NCBI GenBank assembly: GCA_016222805.1
Contig: JACRQG010000018.1
Span: 193,167-245,567 of the forward strand
Source: Verrucomicrobiota bacterium
GTDB lineage: Bacteria; Verrucomicrobiota; Verrucomicrobiia; Opitutales; Opitutaceae
DNA length: 52,401 nucleotides
Direction of reading: 5' to 3'
Shown here: piece by piece, positions 39,530 through 47,700 of the stretch
Layout: each line of letters begins with the position of its first letter
Position numbering within the stretch: position 1 is the first letter of the stretch
Translations under genes and position numbers: made by a program
Notes under the pieces: generated by a model
What the model was told of the DNA's origin: nothing
The model's input: the letters and a program-made list of their open reading frames with translations, nothing else
The model's database searches: none

Positions 39530-40486
39530 ATGTGGGCCTGGGCAGAATGGAGCGCCGATCGCCTGACGGCCTTGATCGGACTCGACCCCACGCGGAACCT
39601 GGGCGCCGCGGTGCATTTCTTCGTGTACGATCTGCAGAAGATCGTGGTGCTGATCCTGGTCGTCGCGTTTGTCATGGCGCTCATCCGCGGCGCCCTGCCC
39701 CTCGCCGCGATCCGCCGCCAGCTCGAACGGCCGGGCGGCCGGTTTCTGGGCTACCCGGCGGCGGCGCTCTTTGGCGCGATGACCCCGTTCTGCTCCTGTT
39801 CGTCCGTCCCGATCTTCCTCGGTTTCGTCCAGGCACGCTTTCCGATCGGGGTGGCCTTCGCCTTTCTCATCACCTCGCCGCTGGTCAACGAAATCGCCGT
39901 GGCCCTGATGGCCGCCGTCTTTGGCTGGAAGCTGGCCGTGGCGTATGCGGCCGCCGGCATCGGCCTGGGCGTCGCCGGGGGTCTGGCCCTGACCCTGATG
40001 CGCGCGGAGCGCTGGCTGGCGCCGGGGGCCCTGGCCGCGGGGAACGAGGAAGCCGAGTCTGCGCCGATGGGCTGGCCGGCGCGCCTCCGTGACGCGGCGG
40101 AGACCAGTGGGTCGATCCTCGCGACCATCGCCCCGTGGCTGGTCGGCGCGCTGGTGCTGGGAGCCGCCCTGCACGGGTTTGTGCCCGAGGGGTTCTTTGC
40201 CCGCGCCTTTGCCGGCACGGGCGCGTGGACCGTCCCGCTGGCCGCCTTCGCCGGCTTTCCCCTTTACGTCAGCGCCAACGCCACCATCCCGCTGCTTGAG
40301 GCGCTCGTGACCAAGGGAGTGCCGCTCGGCACCGCCCTGGCGTTTCTGCTTTCGGCCGTCGGGGTGTCGCTGCCCGAACTGGTCCTGCTGCGCAGCGTGA
40401 TGACCGTTCGTCTGCTCGCGGCCTTCTCCGCCGTGGTGCTGGTCGGCACCACTCTCATCGGCTGGCTCTTCAATGCGCTGCACTGA
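39530..40486 (+). CDS. ArsP-like/DUF318 permease
   Basis: A 318-residue permease with about eight helices. The conserved TPFCSCSSVPIFLGF (Cys88, Cys90) and a second ISANAT-type motif (YVSANATIPLLEALV) are signatures of the ArsP/DUF318 family. Some members export organoarsenicals; others are linked to redox or metal-stress operons. A 45-residue soluble loop around ERWLAPGALAAGNEEAESAP separates the halves. Placement 54 bases after the sulfur-transporter pair suggests cotranscription and a sulfur- or thiol-linked substrate; no ars genes are nearby. Confidence 0.85.
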   Translation: MWAWAEWSADRLTALIGLDPTRNLGAAVHFFVYDLQKIVVLILVVAFVMALIRGALPLAAIRRQLERPGGRFLGYPAAALFGAMTPFCSCSSVPIFLGFVQARFPIGVAFAFLITSPLVNEIAVALMAAVFGWKLAVAYAAAGIGLGVAGGLALTLMRAERWLAPGALAAGNEEAESAPMGWPARLRDAAETSGSILATIAPWLVGALVLGAALHGFVPEGFFARAFAGTGAWTVPLAAFAGFPLYVSANATIPLLEALVTKGVPLGTALAFLLSAVGVSLPELVLLRSVMTVRLLAAFSAVVLVGTTLIGWLFNALH

Positions 40487-40524
40487 GGCCCAGGCGCACG
40501 GAAGGGGCGCATCTGTCGGTTGGC

Positions 40525-40581
40525 GGTTGTAGCTGGCCGCGGTGAGGCCGGCCGCCGGGGTCACCGCCCCCGGCTACACCA
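40525..40581. repeat. Dispersed palindromic repeat, family B copy
   Basis: The ends are GGTTGTAGCTGGCCGCGGTG and CACCGCCCCCGGCTACACCA, with GAGGCCGGCC between them. It lies after the permease stop and before the PEP-CTERM gene. Confidence 0.65.
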
Positions 40582-40700
40582 GACAAATGACCGCCAACCA
40601 GGAGATGCGCCCGCACGGAAGCGAGCCACGGATTAACCCTTGCGACAGTGGATCCGGGAGGGTAAAACTCCGCGCGAGTCCGGGCCTTGGCCTCCTGAAC

Positions 40701-41285
40701 ATGATGCCTTCCTCTTCCGCCATCCGGCGCGCCGTGTGTGCGGCGGCCTTCGGCCTCCTGGTGTTGGCCCCATCCGCCCGGGCGTTAACGTTCACCGTCG
40801 TCCAAACCGGACCGAACACGTGGGTGTACAACCTCACCTACGACCCATTCGACAACTATTCGATCTTCCAGTCGGTCACCACCATCACCCTCAACGGGCT
40901 TTTCGGGGTGACCGCCGCCACGGGCCCCACTTCCACCGATATTCCCAACACCTTTGGAAACACCGTAAATCTCGCGTGGACGCCACAGGTGCTCAATGGT
41001 GGAACAACCGTCGTCTGGAGCCACAACGGCCCCGGCACCGGCAATTACTCGATTCCCCTGAATGTCTACGGGTTTTCCATCACCGCGTCCGGAGCCGTGA
41101 ATGGCCTGGCCACATTCTCGACCTCTGGATTCGCGCTGGATCAGCCGACATTTGTCAGTCTCGACGTTTCCGGGGCTATCGCCGGACCGACGGCGGTGCC
41201 TGAACCCGGCACCGGGGTACTCGTCGGCCTGGGCGTGATCGCCGGCAGCTGGCGCCTCCGGCGCAGGCGGCAGCACGACCGCTAG
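40701..41285 (+). CDS. Secreted PEP-CTERM protein of unknown function
   Basis: A 194-residue protein with a signal peptide (RAVCAAAFGLLVLAPSARA) and a Thr/Asn/Gly-rich beta-strand body (TGPNTWVYNLTYDPFDNY, TSTDIPNTFGNTVNL). It ends in a PEP-CTERM signal (VPEPGTGVLVGLGVIAGS, then RLRRRRQ). No enzymatic or binding motif is seen. I start at the tandem ATG at 40701/40704; the frame extends upstream across the dispersed repeat, which is unlikely to be translated. Probably an extracellular matrix or surface protein sorted by an exosortase encoded elsewhere. Confidence 0.82.
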   Translation: MMPSSSAIRRAVCAAAFGLLVLAPSARALTFTVVQTGPNTWVYNLTYDPFDNYSIFQSVTTITLNGLFGVTAATGPTSTDIPNTFGNTVNLAWTPQVLNGGTTVVWSHNGPGTGNYSIPLNVYGFSITASGAVNGLATFSTSGFALDQPTFVSLDVSGAIAGPTAVPEPGTGVLVGLGVIAGSWRLRRRRQHDR

Positions 41286-41515
41286 CCTCGTCGCCGACGG
41301 GCAACGGGCCGGACCTTTCCCACCAGCCGGGCCGCCGCACCCCCTCGCCCTCCGCTCCCGCGCATGCTCCGCCTGACTGGAAGGATCCACTCCGGATCTC
41401 CCTCGCACACCCGCGGCGCCGGCTTCGGCTCCTCCTGCGCCGAGCGGGCGTTGCCCCGTCTGTGCCCCATTGCCCCGCCCCACAATCCCTTCTCTCCTGT
41501 TCGACCCGCCCTTCC

Positions 41516-42331
41516 ATGAGCCACGATCTCACTGACTTCCAGTCCGACGTCCTTGATCGCAGCCGACACACGCCCGTGCTCGTCGACTTCTGGGCCGCCT
41601 GGTGCGGCCCGTGCAAGATGCTCGGCCCCGTGCTGGAGAAACTCGCCGACGAAGCGGCCGGTCGCTGGGCCCTCGTCAAGATCGATACCGAGGCGCATCC
41701 CGATCTCGCCGCCCAGTTCGGGATCCGGGGCATTCCCGACGTGAAGCTCTTCTCCCAGGGCGAGGTGATCGCGGAATTCTCCGGCGCCCTTCCCGAGGCC
41801 CACCTGCGGCAGTGGCTGGCGGAAAACCTGCCGACTCCCCAACGGGAGGCGATGAGCCGCGCCCGTGAGCTCCTCCATGCCGGCCAGGCCCGGGCTGCCG
41901 CGAATCTGCTGCGTCCCCTCGCCGCCGCGGATCCCGCCAACGGTGAACTCGCCGTCCTCGCCGCGCGCGCGATCGTCTTTTCCGATCCCGCGGAAGCCGG
42001 CCGTCTCGTCGCCACCCTGCCCGTCGGTTCACCCTGGTCCAGCGACGCGGACACGGTGCGGGCCCTGATCGACGGCTTCGCCGCGCCGACCGAACGCGCC
42101 GCGCTGGCGGCCACTCCGCTGGGAACCCGCTACCTCGGCGCCGTCAGAGCGCTGCGGGCCGGCGACTTGGATGGCGGCCTTTCCGGTCTGACCGAAGTGC
42201 TCCAGGAGAAGCCGGGCTTCGATGGCGGCCGGGCCCGCGCCCTGTGCCTGGGGATCTTCCGCCACCTCGGCATGCGTCATCCCACCACCGAGAAATACTA
42301 TCGTGCCTACAGCATGGCGGTGAACGTATGA
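41516..42331 (+). CDS. Thioredoxin-TPR co-chaperone-like protein (YbbN type)
   Basis: A 271-residue cytoplasmic protein. Residues about 1-110 are a thioredoxin domain with active site WCGPCK (Cys30-Cys33) and a cis-proline at RGIPDVKLF. The C-terminal half is helical with TPR-like pairs (ARAAANLLRPLAAADPANGE, AVRALRAGDLDGGLSGL and the family's DGGRARALCLGIFRHLG). This matches the YbbN/CnoX co-chaperone arrangement. Unlike E. coli YbbN, the CGPC pair is intact, so redox activity is expected. A small Cys-rich gene starts three bases after the stop. Confidence 0.9.
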   Translation: MSHDLTDFQSDVLDRSRHTPVLVDFWAAWCGPCKMLGPVLEKLADEAAGRWALVKIDTEAHPDLAAQFGIRGIPDVKLFSQGEVIAEFSGALPEAHLRQWLAENLPTPQREAMSRARELLHAGQARAAANLLRPLAAADPANGELAVLAARAIVFSDPAEAGRLVATLPVGSPWSSDADTVRALIDGFAAPTERAALAATPLGTRYLGAVRALRAGDLDGGLSGLTEVLQEKPGFDGGRARALCLGIFRHLGMRHPTTEKYYRAYSMAVNV

Positions 42332-42334
42332 TCG

Positions 42335-42562
42335 ATGGCGATGATCCCGGAGCTTCCCGCGCGGCCCGCCCACTGGCAGCAGTGGCCCTGCGGACCGGAG
42401 TGCCGGTGTGCCCGGCCCGTGACGGGCACCTACGGCGAGTGGATCTGGTGCCAGCATCCGCAACGCGGCGGCCGCCTGGTTCGCGAGGGCCGCGACTGCC
42501 TGCACTACGAGGCGGGTGAAGCGTCCGACCCGCCGCCGGCGCTTCACCTGCACACCGATTAG
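42335..42562 (+). CDS. Small Cys-rich protein next to the thioredoxin-TPR gene
   Basis: A 75-residue open frame starting three bases after the YbbN-like stop and ending 30 bases before the next gene. Cysteines occur in WPCGPECRCARP, WIWCQHP and RDCLHYEAG. Five Cys plus His in a short soluble protein suggest metal binding or redox function, and proximity to the thioredoxin gene is consistent with this. The body (TGTYGEWIWCQHP) does not look like a random shadow frame. A second start (MIPEL) lies two codons in. I do not recognise a family. Confidence 0.55.
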   Translation: MAMIPELPARPAHWQQWPCGPECRCARPVTGTYGEWIWCQHPQRGGRLVREGRDCLHYEAGEASDPPPALHLHTD

Positions 42563-42592
42563 GCGAGGGCCGTCGCCGCTCTGCCATCTTCC

Positions 42593-43234
42593 ATGGATCC
42601 CGAGTTCTGGAACAACCGCTACGCCGCTCCCGGCTTCACCTACGGCACCGACCCCAACGCCTTCGTCGTCGCCTGCGCGCCGCACCTCCCGGCCGGTCCG
42701 GTGCTCTGCCTGGGCGAGGGCGAGGGACGCAACGCCCTCTATCTTGCGCAACGCGGCCACGAGGTCACCGCGGTCGACCAGTCGGCCGTCGGCCTGGCCA
42801 AGGCCCGCGAGCGGGCCGCCCGCGCCGGCCTCACGATCAATACGGTCGTTGCCGATTTGGGCGCCTACGGCATCACGCCTGGCGCGTGGTCCGGCATCGT
42901 GGCCACCTTCGTCCACCTGCCGCCGGCCTTGCGCGCCCGCGTGCACCACGCGGCCGCTGCCGGTCTCCGTCCGGGGGGCTGCCTGATCCTCGAGGCATAT
43001 ACCCCGGACCAACTGCGCCACCGCACGGGCGGTCCGGTGAATCAACCCGAGTGCTTCATGACCCTTGCGGCGCTGCGGGAGGAATTCGCCGGCCTCGATC
43101 TGCGGATTGCGCGGGAGCTTGAACGCGACGTCCGCGAAGGGACCGGGCACACCGGTCGCGGCGCCGTGGTGCAGATTCTCGCCGTCCGTCCTGGTTCGAA
43201 TGAGGACTTGCGAAACCCTTCGACCCCGTCGTGA
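42593..43234 (+). CDS. SAM-dependent methyltransferase, TehB/thiopurine-type
   Basis: A 213-residue methyltransferase. It starts MDPEFWNNRYAAPGFTYGTD and carries motif I VLCLGEGEGRNALYLAQRGH, AVDQSAVGLAKARERA (motif II) and LRPGGCLILEAYTPDQLR. FWNNRY and GEGEGRNAV/ALYLA are hallmarks of the small TehB-like/SAM-methyltransferase type used in detoxification of tellurite or related oxyanions and thiols; the substrate here is unknown. It starts 30 bases after the Cys-rich gene. Confidence 0.9.
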   Translation: MDPEFWNNRYAAPGFTYGTDPNAFVVACAPHLPAGPVLCLGEGEGRNALYLAQRGHEVTAVDQSAVGLAKARERAARAGLTINTVVADLGAYGITPGAWSGIVATFVHLPPALRARVHHAAAAGLRPGGCLILEAYTPDQLRHRTGGPVNQPECFMTLAALREEFAGLDLRIARELERDVREGTGHTGRGAVVQILAVRPGSNEDLRNPSTPS

Positions 43235-43261
43235 TTTCGGTCCCCCACCCTTCGCTCTATC

Positions 43262-43777
43262 ATGTCCAAGATCGCCATCGCTCCCACCGTCATCCAGGAA
43301 CTGAACCGTCAGCTCAACCATGAGCTCGGGGCCGCCCACGCCTACCAGGCCCTTTCGATTTGGTGTGCCGTCCGCAACTTCACGGGCTTCGCCTCGTTCT
43401 TCGCCAAACAGGCGGGCGAAGAACGCGAGCACGCCGGGAAGATCATCGACCATCTCGTGGATCGTGGGGTTACCCCCGAACTCGCGGCGCTCCCGGCGCC
43501 GCGCCAGAATCTCGCCTCGCTGCTGGACGCGGCCCTCCAGGCGCAGGCGATGGAGGAAGCCAACACGCGCGGCATCAACGCCGTCTTCGAAGCGGCCCTG
43601 GCCGCCAAGGACTATCCCGCCCAGGTGTTGATGCACTGGTTCATCAACGAACAGGTGGAAGAGGAAGCCTGGTGCGCGGAGATGGTCGATCGCGTGAAGG
43701 CGGCCTCCTGCGCCGGCAGCCTGTCGGATCTCGATCGCCACATCGAACGCCATCTCGCCGACGACGAGAAAGCCTGA
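43262..43777 (+). CDS. ftnA: Ferritin, ferroxidase centre intact
   Basis: A 171-residue four-helix-bundle ferritin. All ferroxidase-site residues align with E. coli FtnA at a constant +4 offset: Glu21 (LNHELGAAHAYQ), Glu54 and His57 (EEREHAG), Glu98 (EEANTRG), and Gln131 with Glu134 (INEQVEEE). Ser/Asp-rich C-terminus. Stores iron as ferric mineral in a 24-mer in the cytoplasm. It starts 27 bases after the methyltransferase stop. No heme-binding bacterioferritin Met is evident. Confidence 0.94.
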   Translation: MSKIAIAPTVIQELNRQLNHELGAAHAYQALSIWCAVRNFTGFASFFAKQAGEEREHAGKIIDHLVDRGVTPELAALPAPRQNLASLLDAALQAQAMEEANTRGINAVFEAALAAKDYPAQVLMHWFINEQVEEEAWCAEMVDRVKAASCAGSLSDLDRHIERHLADDEKA

Positions 43778-43889
43778 CCTGCGTCCCGGCGTTTCCGTCG
43801 GCGCACCTTCGAGCGGGGGATCCCTCCGCCCTGAAGCTGACCCGAACGCCGCGTCTCACCCGCTTCCCTTCAGCTCCGCCCCCGCCGCC

Positions 43890-45539
43890 ATGACCGCCTC
43901 CTTCGCTTTCCTCCGGCGCCACCTCACCGTCCCTGGTCTTGGCCTCTGCCTGGCCATCGCCGCGTCGCTCGGAGCCGCCGAGCGCGTGCAGGTCACCTTG
44001 CTCGCGACCACCGATCTTCACGGCCGGATTTACCCGATCGACTATTACACGGACAAACCGGCCGAGGTGGGGCTGGCCAAGATCGCCACGCTCGTCGCGG
44101 AGGTCCGCCGCGAATCCCCGGGCGCGCTTCTCCTCGACTGCGGGGATACGATCCAGGGCACGCCGCTCGTCTACTACCACCATCGCAAGGACCAGACTCG
44201 GCCCGACCCGATGATGACCGTGATGAACGCGCTCGGGTACACCAGCATGGCCCCGGGCAATCACGAATATAATTTCGGACCCGCCCCGATCGCCAAGGCC
44301 CGCCGCGACGCCCGCTTCCCGTGGCTCTCGGCCAACACCTACCGCAAGGGCACCGACGAAACCGCCTACACTCCCTATCTGGTCAAGGAGGTCGGCGGCG
44401 TGCGCGTGGGCATCCTCGGCCTCATCACCCCGTCGGTTCCCCACTGGGAGAATCCCGAGAACTACGCCGGGCTCGAGTTCCGTCCGCTGGTGAGCGAAGC
44501 CCGCAAGTGGGCCGCCGTGCTCCGCGGCAAGGAGGGCGTCGACGCCATCGTGGTCACGGTGCACTGCGGCGTGGAGGAGGACCTCGCCACGGGCCGCCTG
44601 CCGCCGGGCGATTTTCCCGGGGAGAACGCCGCCCTCGCCCTCGCCCGGGAAGTCCCCGGCCTCGACGTGATCTTCCTCGGCCACACCCACCGGGAGATTT
44701 CCGCCCTCGTGGTGAATGGCGCCCTCCTCGTCCAGGCCGGTCGCTGGGGCGACCGGCTGGCCCGGGCCGATCTAATTTTCGATCGCGGCTCCGGCGGCAC
44801 CTGGCAGGTGCTGGCCAAATCCTCCCGCACGCTTCCCGTGCGCGCGGAGATCCCCGCCGACCCCGCCGTCCTCGCCCTCGCCGAACCCTACCACCGCGCC
44901 ACCCAGGCCTGGCTGTCGCGCCCCATCGGCACCACCGCCCGCCCGCTCGACGCCGCCCGGGCTTCCCTGGAGGACACGGCGCTGCTCGACCTGATCCATC
45001 GCGTCCAGCTCGAGGCCGGCCAGGCCGACGTCTCGCTCGCCGCCAACTTCAACCCCCGCGCGCGCATCGCCGCCGGCCCCGTCACCGTGCGCGACATCGC
45101 CGGTCTCTACATCTATGAGAACACCCTGTACGTGATTGAGGTGACCGGCGAGCAGCTCAAGGCCGCCCTCGAACACTCGGCGCGCTACTTCCTGCCCTAC
45201 GTCGAGGGCAAGACGCCCTCGGAGCTGATCGATCGCACCGTGCCCGGCTACAACTTCGACATCGCCGAGGGGGTTTCATACGACATCGATCTCCGGCGCC
45301 CCCGCGGCGATCGGATCCGCAATCTCACCTTCCGGGGCCAGCCCCTGGCTCCCGGGCAGAAACTCCGGCTCGCGACCAACAACTACCGCTACAACGGCGG
45401 CGGCGGCTACGTGATGTTCAAGGGCGCCCCCGTGGTGCAACGCTCCAGCACCGAGATTCGCGATCTGATCATCGACTGGGTGGAGCGACACAAGGAAGTG
45501 CCCGCCGAGCCCACGGGGAACTGGCGCCTGCTGCCATAA
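43890..45539 (+). CDS. Secreted bifunctional metallophosphatase/5'-nucleotidase
   Basis: A 549-residue periplasmic enzyme with a signal peptide. The metal motifs of the UshA-like catalytic domain are present: TTDLHG (Asp42, His44), CGDTIQG (Asp86), GNHEYNFG (Asn124-His125), HCGVEED and GHTHRE (His265, His267). The 5'-nucleotidase C-terminal substrate domain follows from about residue 360 (NFNPRARIAAGPVTV, YIYENTLYVIEVTGEQLK and NNYRYNGGGGYVMFKG). Length is standard. It hydrolyses extracellular nucleotides or 2',3'-cyclic nucleotides, feeding phosphate and nucleoside scavenging. Probably monocistronic. Confidence 0.94.
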   Translation: MTASFAFLRRHLTVPGLGLCLAIAASLGAAERVQVTLLATTDLHGRIYPIDYYTDKPAEVGLAKIATLVAEVRRESPGALLLDCGDTIQGTPLVYYHHRKDQTRPDPMMTVMNALGYTSMAPGNHEYNFGPAPIAKARRDARFPWLSANTYRKGTDETAYTPYLVKEVGGVRVGILGLITPSVPHWENPENYAGLEFRPLVSEARKWAAVLRGKEGVDAIVVTVHCGVEEDLATGRLPPGDFPGENAALALAREVPGLDVIFLGHTHREISALVVNGALLVQAGRWGDRLARADLIFDRGSGGTWQVLAKSSRTLPVRAEIPADPAVLALAEPYHRATQAWLSRPIGTTARPLDAARASLEDTALLDLIHRVQLEAGQADVSLAANFNPRARIAAGPVTVRDIAGLYIYENTLYVIEVTGEQLKAALEHSARYFLPYVEGKTPSELIDRTVPGYNFDIAEGVSYDIDLRRPRGDRIRNLTFRGQPLAPGQKLRLATNNYRYNGGGGYVMFKGAPVVQRSSTEIRDLIIDWVERHKEVPAEPTGNWRLLP

Positions 45540-45575
45540 CCGCCGCGGTTCATCGCCGGTACCTCCGATCGGCCG

Positions 45576-45947
45576 TCACCCCGGGGTGCTGGCGGCACTT
45601 TCCCCGGAATGCCGGCCGAAACCATAGGCGCGTTCCACCCGGGCGATCCGCACCTCGTAGGCTTCGTACCACGTGGCGCGGCCAGCCTGCTGGGCCTTCT
45701 CGTGCTCGGTGTCGCGCTTCCAGGCCAGGATCGCCGCCTCGTCGCGCCAGTAGCTCACGGTGATGCCCAGGCCGTCGGCTCCGCGCACACTCTCGAGGCC
45801 GAGGAAGCCATCGTAGCGCGAACCCAGATCCACCATGCGTTCCGCCATGGCGGCGTAGCCCCGATCGCCGGCGCTTCGCTTGGACGTGAAGATCACGGCG
45901 TAGTAGGGCGGCGCGGGCGTGCGCGCCAGGATCGCGGCGGCACTCAT
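45576..45947 (-). CDS. Antibiotic biosynthesis monooxygenase (ABM)-domain protein
   Basis: A 123-residue dimeric alpha+beta barrel-type protein. Typical strands and signature residues are YYAVIFTSKRSAGDRGY, YDGFLGLESVRGADGLGI, TVSYWRDEAAILAWKRDTEH and RVERAYGF. The W/H positions on the last helices match YgiN/ABM proteins that oxidise quinones or degrade small aromatics or heme-like compounds; exact function is unknown. The ATG at 45945-45947 overlaps the stop of the broken methyltransferase as ATGA, so the two form one operon. Confidence 0.88.
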   Translation of the reverse strand: MSAAAILARTPAPPYYAVIFTSKRSAGDRGYAAMAERMVDLGSRYDGFLGLESVRGADGLGITVSYWRDEAAILAWKRDTEHEKAQQAGRATWYEAYEVRIARVERAYGFGRHSGESAASTPG

Positions 45948-46560
45948 GACCCGGCCCTCCGCAGGATGAGCAACGGGCCGCCGGCCGTGCCGCAGGACGC
46001 GGACTCCACCCCGGCCGCCCGCAGTTCACGGCGCACCCGGGTCCACGCGGCCGGCAACCGCCCGGCCGGGCTGGCGGCAGGCCGCACCCGCACCTCTCCG
46101 GCGCTCACCCGCAGCAACTCGTGGCACGCGGCGAGCAGCGGAGATCAAACGTGCCGTCAAAGAACGGCAACTGGGGCAGGCCGCCCCAGACATACCGGCC
46201 GCGGCAGTAGCTGGCCTCGTAGTCGGCGAGAAAGCGCTCGACCGAGGAACGCCATTCGGCATCGGACGCGGTTCCACCCATCGCGCGACCGGCCCGACCC
46301 CAGCGCGCGGCGAGAGCGGCCGGCGGAAGATCGTACGCCGGGTCCACCGCCACGGCATCGATGCGCCGCGCACAAGCCTCGGCCACGAACGACGACGGAC
46401 CGGCGGCGACTTCGAGCACGTCGCGGCCGCGCAGGAGCAGGAGATCGAGGGCAAAGGCGGACACGTAGTCCGTGAGGGACCGGCCGCGGCCGAGCGCCGG
46501 GGAATCGGCCGGCACGTCCGTCGGGCCGGGGGGAAGTACTGCGGGAGCGATCGAGGGCAT
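45944..46560 (-). pseudogene. Broken SAM-dependent methyltransferase gene with internal gap
   Basis: The N-terminal part reads MPSIAPAVLPPGP, VLEVAAGPSSFVAEAC (motif I), AVDPAYDLP and LPFFDGTFDL, then runs into a stop at 46105 after RCSPRATSCCG. The missing continuation is in another frame from about 46139: LLAACHELLRVSAGEV and PAASPAGRLPAAWTRV, ending LILRRAGS and a TGA at 45944-45946 that overlaps the monooxygenase start. At the junction (about 46140) the methyltransferase strand 4/5 segment that normally follows GTFDL (V-C-SH-LFLY) is missing. So both a frameshift and a deletion of a few tens of bases are indicated, or a sequencing gap. Otherwise full length. Confidence 0.75.
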
Positions 46561-47007
46561 GGGAGGTGGTCAGTTCAGGGAGGCATGCGGTTGGAGGGAA
46601 AGCGGGAGTCGGAAAACAAAAAGCCCGACTCGGGTGGAGTCGGGCTTGGCGGTGGAACTCGGTTCTGGTTTCAGCCGAGTGGCGCGGGATTCGCGCAGGA
46701 CCATCGTCGCCAAGCCGACCCATGCCAGCGTGCGCGTTTGACCGTAGTCATGGAGACGACGGCGGCGCAGGTGAGCGTGGCGGAACGATTCATCGCGCCG
46801 AGGACATGCGTGTTTCCCGCGACGGGCGCAAGGGGAAAGTGCGGGCAGGTTCGCCTGTTTCGCGGCGTCGCGCGAAATCCGGTCGGAGACCTCCCGGTTC
46901 GTCCGACCGCGGGCAGTGACCTCCTCCTCCTCCCAGGATGGCGGCGGCAGCCCGTGGGGCCGCCGCCGCCGTTTCTCGATCGCGCCAGCCAGCCGACCCG
47001 AGAAAGA
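46561..47007. other. Intergenic region, 447 bp
   Basis: No convincing protein-coding gene. It contains a minus-strand terminator-like hairpin (46613-46647) and a GGCGGCGGC / GCCGCCGCC hairpin around 46940-46972. A short Trp-rich frame on the minus strand (46671-46751) lies directly upstream of the first hairpin. Longer open frames in all directions are GC-driven. Confidence 0.5.
46613..46647 (-). terminator. Minus-strand intrinsic terminator or attenuator hairpin
   Basis: A perfect 11-bp stem, AAGCCCGACTC / GAGTCGGGCTT (46621-46631 and 46637-46647, loop GGGTG), is followed on the minus strand by TTTTTGTTTT. It lies about 50 bases upstream of the broken methyltransferase start and 360 bases downstream of the coiled-coil gene. 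It may end the coiled-coil transcript or act as an attenuator for the methyltransferase-monooxygenase operon. Confidence 0.85.
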
Positions 47008-47583
47008 TCACTTCTTCCCGCCAAAGACCGAGCGGGCCATGTCGAACGGCACCCGGGTGAGGCGCGTGACGGCGGAGAGCGTGTGTTCACTCGCGACCGG
47101 AGCGTCGGCCACCGCGATGGCCTCGATCTGGGACTCGCGGGCGGCGAGCGCCTGCTCGCGGGCGGCGACGGCCGCCTCGCGCTTCTTGACCTGCTGCTCC
47201 TGATCCCGGATCGCGAGCCGATCCTCGCGCAGATGCGCCTGTTCGGCTTCGAGCAGTTCGCGCGCCCGGTGCAGTTTCTCCCATCCCGCCATCAGGGCGG
47301 CTTCGTCACCGAAGGGGGCGCGGCTCATCACCCGCACCCCGGACGCCGCAGTCCCACCGGATCGGCCGGCCGGGCCGCCCCCGCGCCCCGCCTCGATTTC
47401 CTCCTGCAGCGAACGCAGGCGCGCCTCGTACCGCCGCAGGTTCTCCTCGCGTTCGCGCAGCTGCTCCTGGTCCTCCAACAAGCGCCGGCGTTCCTCGGCG
47501 AGGGCGGCCGCCCATTTCTCGGCGGACGGCCGGCTGAGTTTCAACGCGGGTTCCGTGGCGGTGAGCAGAATGGTGGAGTTCAT
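47008..47583 (-). CDS. Coiled-coil hypothetical protein
   Basis: A 191-residue protein dominated by charged heptads: EKWAAALAEERRRLLEDQEQ, LREREENLRRYEARLRSL, and after a Gly/Ser-rich hinge (GRGGGPAGRSGG) a second segment, LHRARELLEAEQAHLREDRL, with KREAAVAAREQAL. The ends are short and mostly unstructured, with SVFGGKK at the C-terminus. No signal peptide. The two coils with a flexible hinge suggest a scaffolding or filament role, but no family is recognised. Confidence 0.75.
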   Translation of the reverse strand: MNSTILLTATEPALKLSRPSAEKWAAALAEERRRLLEDQEQLREREENLRRYEARLRSLQEEIEAGRGGGPAGRSGGTAASGVRVMSRAPFGDEAALMAGWEKLHRARELLEAEQAHLREDRLAIRDQEQQVKKREAAVAAREQALAARESQIEAIAVADAPVASEHTLSAVTRLTRVPFDMARSVFGGKK

Positions 47584-47700
47584 GGGAACGGTGGATCGCT
47601 GGCTGCGTCCCCATCATAGTACCTTTACCCATGTCGCGCCATGGGTCCGCCCGGCTTTTACACCCCGTTTACGTCGCCCGGCCCGGCTTTATCAGAGAAT

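Noticed and set aside
46790-47011. Minus-strand frame in the 46.8-47.0 kb gap
   Set aside because: Arg/Gly/Pro-rich composition, no ribosome-binding site and overlap with the GGCGGCGGC hairpin indicate a GC-driven shadow.
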